5,173 bases of DNA from the NCBI GenBank assembly GCA_947177925.1, contig CAMWWJ010000238.1, positions 1-5,173 of the forward strand. Direction: 5' to 3'. A program made the translations under genes and the position numbers. Shown one piece after another: positions 1-4,086 of the stretch. The DNA is from an uncultured Lachnospiraceae bacterium. Lineage in GTDB: Bacteria > Bacillota > Clostridia > Lachnospirales > Lachnospiraceae. The first letter of the stretch is position 1, and each line of letters starts with the position of its first letter. A model generated the notes under the pieces. That model saw only the letters and a program-made list of their open reading frames with translations, was not told where the DNA came from and did not search any database.

Positions 1-1
1 T

Positions 2-181
2 ATCGGCACCGTGGTATCCTTGAGCCGGCAGGTATTTTTCCTGCTTCCGTTAGTAATTGTATTTCCGCTGTTTTGGGGAATTGACGGTGTTCTGTGGGCA
101 GGTCCCATTGCTGACGGGTTATCCGGTATCCTGGCGCTGCTGCTTGTCAAACACGAAATGAAAAAATGGCAACAAATGTAA
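2..181 (+). CDS. MATE family efflux transporter, C-terminal fragment
   Basis: This is the last 59 codons of a gene whose start lies left of the window; it ends at TAA 179-181. The peptide has two hydrophobic stretches around the segments FFLLPLVIVFPLFWGIDGV and AGPIADGLSGILALLLV, then a short basic tail (KHEMKKW). The G-I-D-G-V-L-W-A-G-P-I-A-D spacing is typical of the last two helices of MATE (NorM/MepA/DinF-like) exporters, which are inner-membrane antiporters that expel cationic drugs and metabolites using a Na+ or H+ gradient. Substrate cannot be told from this fragment. The next gene starts 33-57 nt downstream with no visible terminator between, so read-through into the ATPase gene is possible. 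The family call is fairly secure; the subfamily is not. Confidence 0.82.
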   Translation: MGTVVSLSRQVFFLLPLVIVFPLFWGIDGVLWAGPIADGLSGILALLLVKHEMKKWQQM

Positions 182-238
182 TGGAGAAAATAAAGATATA
201 AAAGTTAGAATTAGATGGATAAGAATCAGGGTGATATG

Positions 239-955
239 ATGAACAACCAATTGCTTCAAAGAGTATTTATTAACTGGGACAAGATAGACAAATACAGCTA
301 CCTTAGAGAAATCGAAGCATTAAAAGAATTGGAATATCTGGAGTTTCAGAAGCCTGTAACATTTTTTGTAGGCGAAAACGGAAGCGGAAAATCTACTATG
401 CTGGAAGCAATAGCGGTTGCAGCAGGCTTTAATCCGGAAGGGGGAACAAAGAATTATAGCTTTTCCACATATGATTCCCACTCAGAACTGTGTGAAGCTA
501 TAAAGCTTGTTAAGGGAATCAGACAGGCAGGATGGGGATATTTTCTTCGTGCGGAAAGCTTTTATAATGTGGCAACACAAGAGGAGGAATATTCCAGACA
601 TGCACCTGTTCCCTCGGAGGAGCTGCATAAAAAGTCTCATGGAGAAAGCTTTCTTGCAATAGCGCAAAAGCATTTTAAGCCAAATGGCATCTATTTTCTC
701 GATGAGCCGGAAGCGGCCCTTTCTCCGCAAAGGCAGCTGACGCTTCTTATGGAAATAGATCGGTGTGCTAAGGAAGAATCCCAGTTTATTATTGTAACCC
801 ACTCCCCTATTTTATTAGGAATGCCTGATGCAGAAATCTTTACCTTTGATCATGGAACGATTCAACACTGTGAATATGAAGATACAGACAGTTATCAGGT
901 AACGGAAATGTTCATCAATAACAGGGAACAAATATTGAGAAGATTATTGCAGTAA
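239..955 (+). CDS. AAA/ABC-type ATPase of the COG3910 (RecF/SMC-like head) family
   Basis: The product is a soluble ATPase of 238 residues when read from ATG 239. Visible motifs are Walker A GENGSGKST (45-53), an ABC-signature-like SHGES (133-137), Walker B ending YFLDEPEAAL with D155/E156, and an H-loop IIVTHS with H188. Walker A and signature are only about 80 residues apart, so there is no room for the long coiled coil of SMC or Rad50. This is a compact head-only ATPase. The order, and the segment GWGYFLRAESFYNV before the signature, match the 'predicted ATPase' COG3910 group, whose role is unknown. It has no membrane segments and no transporter partner nearby. ATG 215 and ATG 236 are in-frame alternatives. 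I prefer 239 because AGGGTG at 228-233 is well placed for it, while 215 has no ribosome site. The MGMT-like and radical SAM genes follow in the same direction, so a nucleic-acid role is reasonable but inferred. Confidence 0.86.
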   Translation: MNNQLLQRVFINWDKIDKYSYLREIEALKELEYLEFQKPVTFFVGENGSGKSTMLEAIAVAAGFNPEGGTKNYSFSTYDSHSELCEAIKLVKGIRQAGWGYFLRAESFYNVATQEEEYSRHAPVPSEELHKKSHGESFLAIAQKHFKPNGIYFLDEPEAALSPQRQLTLLMEIDRCAKEESQFIIVTHSPILLGMPDAEIFTFDHGTIQHCEYEDTDSYQVTEMFINNREQILRRLLQ

Positions 956-989
956 ATGAGAATATTTTTTATTTTTTCAAACCGTCTCA

Positions 990-1018
990 TTGCATAACCA
1001 TACAAATTCCAGTATGCT
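990..1018 (+). promoter_or_regulatory. possible promoter before the MGMT-like gene
   Basis: TTGCAT (990-995) and TATGCT (1013-1018) are exactly 17 nt apart and resemble sigma-A -35 and -10 boxes. The predicted start, near 1025, falls on the ribosome site AAGGAGG (1025-1031), so a transcript from here would have almost no leader. That makes the call weak. The gene may instead be read from upstream through the ATPase gene. Confidence 0.3.
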
Positions 1019-1039
1019 ATGTGCAAGGAGGTAGTTTGA

Positions 1040-1519
1040 ATGGCAAATGAAGAGAAAAAAGATTTCAATGCAATGCTTCATGACAGCAAGGATATGCCAA
1101 AGCTGCAGATTATTACGGATAAAAAGAGCATTGAAAAATACGGTGGAGACAGAATGTACTTTGCGCCGCCCATCGCATATGACAAAGTAATGAAATTGAT
1201 ACCGGAAGGCAAGGTGATTACAGTAGGTGAGATAAGGCGGTTTTTTGCAGAGCAGAACGATGCTGATTTTACAGAGCCTATTACGGCAGGCATTTTCGTA
1301 TCCATTGCTGCCTGGGCAAGCTATCAGAGAGAAGAGGATGAAACACCATACTGGAGGACGCTGAAAGCAAAGGGAGAATTGAATGCAAAATATCCGGGAG
1401 GTGTGGAAGCGCAAAAGAAAAAGCTGGAAGCGGAAGGGCATGTCATTGTTCAAAGGGGAAGGACGAATATACGATATTATGTGAAAGACTTTGAAAAAGT
1501 GTTGTTTGAAATTTCATAG
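1040..1519 (+). CDS. MGMT-fold, alkyltransferase-like DNA-binding protein without catalytic cysteine
   Basis: The 159-residue product matches the C-terminal DNA-binding domain of O6-methylguanine-DNA methyltransferase. IPEGKVITVGEIRRFFA (54-70) corresponds to the helix-turn-helix 'P-G-x-V-x-x-y-G-x-I' segment. TPYWRTLKAKGEL (102-114) lies where repair enzymes have PCHRVINxxGxL, and YPGGVEAQKKKLEAEGH (118-134) matches the following G-G-x-x-x-Q-x-x-L-L-x-x-E-G helix. The acceptor cysteine and its histidine are replaced (P-C-H-R reads P-Y-W-R), and the whole protein contains no cysteine. It therefore cannot take an alkyl group by the usual suicide reaction. Alkyltransferase-like (ATL) proteins with this loss bind O6-alkylguanine and hand it to nucleotide excision repair; a similar role here is inference. 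The start is secure: AAGGAGG at 1025-1031 is 8 nt from the ATG. The SPL-like gene begins 15 nt after its stop, so the two form an operon. Confidence 0.85.
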   Translation: MANEEKKDFNAMLHDSKDMPKLQIITDKKSIEKYGGDRMYFAPPIAYDKVMKLIPEGKVITVGEIRRFFAEQNDADFTEPITAGIFVSIAAWASYQREEDETPYWRTLKAKGELNAKYPGGVEAQKKKLEAEGHVIVQRGRTNIRYYVKDFEKVLFEIS

Positions 1520-1534
1520 AGGCGAGGTTTATGA

Positions 1535-2371
1535 ATGGACATCATAGAAAAAAAGATTACAACAAAAGACTATCTGACAAAATCAAATCTTCCCGCCAGT
1601 GATTACGTGATCAATCCATATGTGGGCTGTCCCCACGCATGTAAATACTGTTATGCCAGTTTTATGAAACGATTTACAGGACATAGAGAAAAATGGGGAA
1701 GCTTCATCGACATAAAGGAATGTGATAAACCTGTCAATATAAAAAAACTGCAGGGAAAATCAATATTTTTATCCTCTGTGACAGACTGCTACAATCCCTT
1801 TGAAGAGAAGTATCGGGTTACCAGAAACATATTGGAGCAGCTTATTGGTGCGGAATGCCAGATCACCATTTCTACAAAGTCGAATCTGATACTGAGAGAT
1901 ATAGACCTGTTAAAAAAGCTGCCGGATCTTAAGGTTGCTTTTTCTGTCAATACATTAGACGAGGAATTCAGAAAAGATATGGACAGAGGAAGTACCATTG
2001 CAGAGAGAATAGCGGCAATGAAAGAATTGCATAGAGAAGGTATATATACTGTGTTGTTTATGTCTCCTATTTTCCCATATATTACGGATTGTAAAGGAAT
2101 TATAGATGCGGCAAAGGACATAGCCTGCGAGTATTGGTTTGAAAACCTGAATCTAAGAGGTGCTTATAAACAAGCGATTTTGGATTATATTGATACGAAA
2201 TATCCTTCGCTGAGGGAGGAATATAGAAGGATTTATATACAAAAGGATTATACTTATTGGAAGGATTTGGGAGAATTTTTACAGGATTATGGAGAGGAAT
2301 CAGGAATAAACGGTATCAATTATTTTTATCATGAGAAACTGGTAAAAGAAAAAAAGGAAAAGGGCTTGTAA
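1535..2371 (+). CDS. SPL-family radical SAM protein (spore photoproduct lyase-like)
   Basis: The product is 278 residues and cytosolic. INPYVGCPHACKYCYA contains the radical SAM CX3CX2C motif (C32, C36, C39) that holds the 4Fe-4S cluster and S-adenosylmethionine. The surrounding VINPYVGC...CYASFMKRF and SVTDCYNPFE (81-90) are typical of the SplB-like group (COG1533). Later, ISTKSNLILRDIDLL and SVNTLDEEFRKDMDRG fit the barrel strands of that family. In true SPL the hydrogen donor Cys141 sits in an A-C-T-S-D segment; by eye the matching position here is Val82 in S-S-V-T-D, with C85 three residues on. Thymine-dimer lyase activity should therefore not be assumed. The start is set by GAGG at 1524-1527, 7 nt before ATG 1535; an ATG at 1531 is in another frame. 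It directly follows the ATL-like gene. I recall related radical SAM proteins occurring in mobile gene pairs, but no second partner of that kind is visible. The tail is lysine-rich and coded by an A-rich run. Confidence 0.86.
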   Translation: MDIIEKKITTKDYLTKSNLPASDYVINPYVGCPHACKYCYASFMKRFTGHREKWGSFIDIKECDKPVNIKKLQGKSIFLSSVTDCYNPFEEKYRVTRNILEQLIGAECQITISTKSNLILRDIDLLKKLPDLKVAFSVNTLDEEFRKDMDRGSTIAERIAAMKELHREGIYTVLFMSPIFPYITDCKGIIDAAKDIACEYWFENLNLRGAYKQAILDYIDTKYPSLREEYRRIYIQKDYTYWKDLGEFLQDYGEESGINGINYFYHEKLVKEKKEKGL

Positions 2372-2378
2372 GTCTCTT

Positions 2379-2498
2379 ATGTGGACGAAGATTTCCAGTT
2401 TGGTTGGCGCCATAAACTCTATATTTCCTACTTTTATAGGTATCTTTACCGCATGGTTCCAAAAGTGGTATTCGGCTAAGGTGGCTTCAGGAGAATAA
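2379..2498 (+). CDS. possible 39-residue hydrophobic peptide
   Basis: ATG 2379 to TAA 2496-2498 encodes MWTKISSLVGAINSIFPTFI, then a segment GIFTAWFQKWYSAKVASGE. The middle, residues about 6-26, is hydrophobic and could form one membrane or amphipathic helix, followed by a basic, tryptophan-rich end. The gene would begin 7 nt after the SPL-like stop. No good ribosome site is present: AGGG at 2361-2364 is about 14 nt away. The frame is open back to 2346 but has no other start, so a frameshifted tail of the preceding gene is an alternative. The balanced composition (three W, few rare residues) is the main reason to list it. I recognise no family. Confidence 0.25.
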   Translation: MWTKISSLVGAINSIFPTFIGIFTAWFQKWYSAKVASGE

Positions 2499-2611
2499 AT
2501 AACTTATAGGGCATATTATTGGAGTGTCAAACTTGGAAGAGGAATTGACGGATTATGCAACAGCTATAGCAATATCCTCCTTCTTGAGTAAAACGTATTA
2601 TATTTTAAAAG

Positions 2612-2645
2612 CTGACATACCATTGTCAAGTTCTATATGATATAG
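2612..2645 (+). promoter_or_regulatory. promoter of the SAP-domain gene with a palindrome across the -10
   Basis: CTGACA (2612-2617) and TATGAT (2636-2641) are each one base from the sigma-A consensus and are 18 nt apart. Transcription would start near 2648, giving a leader of about 40 nt. The -10 lies inside the perfect dyad CTATAT-G-ATATAG (2633-2645). An operator is possible, but AT-rich palindromes occur easily by chance. Confidence 0.55.
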
Positions 2646-2689
2646 TTTTTTAAAAGAGAATAAATGGGCTTCAACGGAGTGTGAAACGA

Positions 2690-3265
2690 ATGAAAAGTAA
2701 AAGACCGAATCTGGATAAAGAATTGGACGGGAAAACATTTTGCAGTTTTTATTATTTGAAAGAGGAATTAACAGACTTTTGCAGGAAAAACGGATTGCCT
2801 GCCACTGGTGGGAAAATAGAGCTTACGGATAGAATTGCCTGTTTTCTTGATACTGGCAATGTACTGCCAAGTTCTAAAAAAACAAAAATCAGGCACGATG
2901 TGGGAATCATCAATGAAAATACAAAAATAGAACCGGATTTTGTCTGTACGCAAAAGCACAGAGCTTTTTTTGAGGAGAAAATCGGTAAGAATTTTTCGTT
3001 TTATGTTGCCTTTCAAAAATGGCTGAAAAGCAATGCTGGCAAGACTTATGGGGAAGCAATTGCAGCGTATTATCAAATTTTGGATGAAAAGAAAAAAGGA
3101 AAGACAACTATTGACAGACAGTTTGAATACAATACTTATATTCGGGATTTTTTTGAAGACAATCAAGGAAAATCTTTGGAAGAGGCTATAAAATGCTGGA
3201 AGTATAAGAAGAGCCTGCAGGGACATAACCGTTATGAGAAATCGGACCTTATAGCATTATCTTAA
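2690..3265 (+). CDS. SAP-domain / DUF6434 protein
   Basis: The product is 191 residues from ATG 2690. Residues about 6-55 (PNLDKELDGKTFCSFYYLKE, then an LxxFCRxNGLPxTGGKxELxxRI pattern) form a SAP-like helix-bend-helix motif, a small fold that usually binds DNA. A charged linker follows (about 58-80). Residues about 83-190 match DUF6434 as I know it, with landmarks KHRAFFEEKIGKNFSFYVAF, LKSNAGKTYGEAI, YNTYIRDFFEDNQGKSLEEA and a C-terminal CWKYKKSLQGHNRYEKSDL. The role of that domain is unknown. The repeated 'N-x-G-K-[ST]-[YL]-x-E-A-I' words (about 115-124 and 158-167) suggest two similar half-units. GTG 2681 is an in-frame alternative start, but GGAG at 2676-2679 is only 1 nt from it and 10 nt from ATG 2690, which favours the latter. 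It has its own promoter. The product is basic and cytosolic; DNA binding is inferred from the SAP motif. Confidence 0.84.
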   Translation: MKSKRPNLDKELDGKTFCSFYYLKEELTDFCRKNGLPATGGKIELTDRIACFLDTGNVLPSSKKTKIRHDVGIINENTKIEPDFVCTQKHRAFFEEKIGKNFSFYVAFQKWLKSNAGKTYGEAIAAYYQILDEKKKGKTTIDRQFEYNTYIRDFFEDNQGKSLEEAIKCWKYKKSLQGHNRYEKSDLIALS

Positions 3266-3269
3266 TCTG

Positions 3270-3298
3270 TTGCCATCATTATGAATTGAATGTATACT
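3270..3298 (+). promoter_or_regulatory. promoter of the small-gene unit
   Basis: TTGCCA (3270-3275) and TATACT (3293-3298) are separated by exactly 17 nt; each has one mismatch to the sigma-A consensus, and TG directly precedes the -10. It starts 5 nt after the stop of the SAP-domain gene. Transcription from about 3305 would give a 28-nt leader with the ribosome site AAAGGA at 3317-3322. Confidence 0.62.
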
Positions 3299-3332
3299 TA
3301 TTCTAATATACAGAAGAAAGGAATCAAAATAA

Positions 3333-3560
3333 ATGGAAACGATAGTAATTATTACGGCATCTATTATAACGATTGGCTGGTTGATTGTATTTTCATTTAT
3401 AGCAACGAGAGTTCCTTGGTTTTGCCGTGGCAGGGAAGAGAGAGAGAGGTGGGAAAAACAAACTCCTGTACAAAGATTCTTTGGTTTGTTTATTCCTGGT
3501 TTCATAGGACTTTTATTTATATTAATTTTGTATGCGCTTAGAGGTATATATGCGCTATGA
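3333..3560 (+). CDS. small two-helix membrane protein, function unknown
   Basis: The 75-residue product has two hydrophobic segments, about 3-25 (IVIITASIITIGWLIVFSFI) and about 49-70 (FFGLFIPGFIGLLFILILYA). Between them lies a strongly charged loop, CRGREERERWEKQ (31-43). By the positive-inside rule the loop faces the cytoplasm and both ends face outward. There is no cleavable signal peptide pattern and no recognised family. A ribosome site AAAGGA (3317-3322) lies 10 nt before ATG 3333, and a good promoter lies further upstream. An overlapping frame beginning at 3290 lacks such a site and reads poorly. The end of the gene overlaps the next one by 11 nt, which suggests coupled translation. 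Small size and promoter fit a membrane-anchored regulator, a partner subunit or a toxin-like peptide, but nothing seen here decides among these. Confidence 0.7.
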   Translation: METIVIITASIITIGWLIVFSFIATRVPWFCRGREERERWEKQTPVQRFFGLFIPGFIGLLFILILYALRGIYAL

Positions 3561-3663
3561 GAGTAAGCCTGACTTTTGCGGGATGCTTTCGGAAATTTTT
3601 CACTCCTATATTTCCATGGCATATGATATTATTAAAATTGTTTATTACAGGGTAAATGCATGA
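3550..3663 (+). CDS. 37-residue peptide coupled to the DUF6774 gene
   Basis: ATG 3550 opens a 37-codon frame ending at TGA 3661-3663. AGAGG at 3540-3544 is 5 nt before the ATG, a good ribosome site inside the end of the membrane-protein gene. The product starts MRYESKPDFCGMLSEIF and continues HSYISMAYDIIKIVYYRVNA, a likely amphipathic, tyrosine-rich helix with no membrane-length hydrophobic run. Its stop shares an ATGA with the start of the DUF6774 gene (3660-3663), a hallmark of translational coupling. A rival frame from ATG 3557 (32 codons) has a poorer ribosome spacing and does not reach the next start. No family is recognised. Short length is the main doubt; the chained overlaps are the main support. 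Confidence 0.5.
   Translation: MRYESKPDFCGMLSEIFHSYISMAYDIIKIVYYRVNA
3599..3627 (+). promoter_or_regulatory. possible internal promoter for the DUF6774 gene
   Basis: TTCACT (3599-3604) and TATGAT (3622-3627) are 17 nt apart. The -10 has one mismatch, the -35 two. It lies within the 37-residue frame and would start transcription near 3634, about 26 nt before the DUF6774 ATG. Confidence 0.3.
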
Positions 3664-3821
3664 ATAATTGTTCGGATCTCTATTTTCTCTCCACAATTGC
3701 CTGTAAGTTATCGGAATGTCTTTCCGAGGAAGATTTGGAAATTCTTTCGGCTGATTTAAAAGCGCTTGGTGAGATGTTAGAGGTGATTTTAGCACGTCAG
3801 GCGAAATGTAGAATGTCTTGA
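3660..3821 (+). CDS. DUF6774 family protein
   Basis: The product is 53 residues, starting MNNCSDLYFLSTIACKLSEC and continuing with a second helix, LSEEDLEILSADLKALGEML, then EVILARQAKCRMS. Cysteines at 4, 15, 20 and 50, the 'C-K-L-x-E-C-L-S-E-E-D-L' centre and the 'L-G-x-x-L-x-x-I-L-A-R-Q-A-x-C' end match the short DUF6774 proteins that are common in Lachnospiraceae and whose role is unknown. The two predicted helices form a hairpin in which the cysteines could pair or bind metal; this is inference. AGGG at 3649-3652 lies about 7 nt before ATG 3660. The ATG overlaps the stop of the preceding peptide by ATGA. It is too short for usual length cut-offs and is easily missed. No terminator with a T-run follows; a 10-bp dyad lies 78 nt downstream. 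Confidence 0.75.
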   Translation: MNNCSDLYFLSTIACKLSECLSEEDLEILSADLKALGEMLEVILARQAKCRMS

Positions 3822-3898
3822 TTTGGAATGTATTTTCTTTTAAGTAAAGAGTATTAGTTGGCGGATGCCATATAAGAATAGTATTTCGGAAAAGATTC

Positions 3899-3923
3899 AA
3901 CTTGTAAGGAATGCTTACAAGTT
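3899..3923 (+). repeat. perfect 10-bp inverted repeat
   Basis: AACTTGTAAG (3899-3908) and CTTACAAGTT (3914-3923) form a perfect dyad around the 5-nt loop GAATG. There is no T-run on the right, so a standard terminator is unlikely. The place, between the DUF6774 gene and the bioB promoters, fits an operator or a weak terminator/RNA end for the small-gene unit. The half-site TTGTAAG resembles the TTGTAAACC half of the biotin operator, but the spacing is far too short for a BirA site. Confidence 0.6.
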
Positions 3924-3962
3924 CGTATGATAAGCTGATATCATTGAAAATGAATTACATGA

Positions 3963-3991
3963 TTGACAGCTTTCTCTCAAAGGAATAAGAT
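3963..3991 (+). promoter_or_regulatory. distal bioB promoter
   Basis: A perfect TTGACA (3963-3968) is followed after 17 nt by TAAGAT (3986-3991), which has four of six consensus bases. Transcription would begin near 3998, 5 nt left of the biotin operator, so BirA bound there could block early elongation or overlap the polymerase footprint. Confidence 0.5.
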
Positions 3992-4002
3992 AAGCATATG
4001 AA

Positions 4003-4033
4003 ATGTAAACCAAAAATAAAAAGAGGTTGACAA
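4003..4033 (+). promoter_or_regulatory. BirA-type biotin operator before bioB
   Basis: ATGTAAACC (4003-4011) and GGTTGACAA (4025-4033) are inverted halves. Each differs by one base from the bacterial BirA operator TTGTAAACC...GGTTTACAA. The A-rich spacer is 13 nt, slightly shorter than the 14-16 nt I remember for most sites. The right half contains the -35 TTGACA of the proximal promoter, so binding of biotinyl-AMP-loaded BirA would directly block RNA polymerase. The position 54 nt before the biotin-synthase ATG strongly supports the call. The birA gene itself is not in the window. Confidence 0.78.
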
Positions 4034-4055
4034 ATAAAAATGAGCTTATCAGAAT
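4027..4055 (+). promoter_or_regulatory. proximal bioB promoter, overlapped by the biotin operator
   Basis: A perfect TTGACA (4027-4032) is followed after 17 nt by CAGAAT (4050-4055), which has four of six consensus bases. Transcription would start near 4062 and give a leader of about 25 nt with AAAGGAGAGG at 4071-4080. The -35 lies inside the right operator half. Confidence 0.52.
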
Positions 4056-4086
4056 AAATACAGCAATCACAAAGGAGAGGAAAACA

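Larger units (their letters stand above)
2372..2680 (+). other. spacer with two doubtful micro-ORFs and a promoter
   Basis: About 300 bases lie between the SPL-like and SAP-domain genes. They hold no recognised gene and no hairpin with a T-run. Two short open frames are seen. The first, 2379-2498, has its own entry. The second runs from GTG 2524 (or TTG 2533, which has GGAG at 2521-2524 upstream) to TGA 2640 and would give 35-38 residues with no family I recognise. The word GAGAATAAAT occurs twice (2491-2500 and near 2655-2664). The right end carries the promoter entered separately. The stretch could be a decayed gene remnant. Confidence 0.5.

Noticed and set aside
955..991. Inverted repeat AATGAGA...TCTCATT after the ATPase gene, with T-runs between
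   Set aside because: The arms are only 7 bp, the loop is 23 nt and the T-runs lie inside the loop rather than after the stem, so it is not a convincing terminator.
2524..2640. Micro-ORF from GTG 2524 or TTG 2533
   Set aside because: It has rare start codons, no recognisable family, and its end runs into the promoter of the SAP-domain gene. It is noted in the spacer entry only.
2681..2689. GTG 2681 as the start of the SAP-domain gene
   Set aside because: GGAG at 2676-2679 is too close for it, while ATG 2690 has workable spacing.
3290..3541. Overlapping 83-codon frame starting at 3290
   Set aside because: Its ATG lies inside the predicted -10 region, it has no ribosome site, and the frame from 3333 gives a coherent two-helix membrane protein.
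4027..4086. TTG 4027 as an upstream start of bioB
   Set aside because: This TTG is part of the TTGACA -35 and operator half-site, and a strong ribosome site stands directly before ATG 4087.
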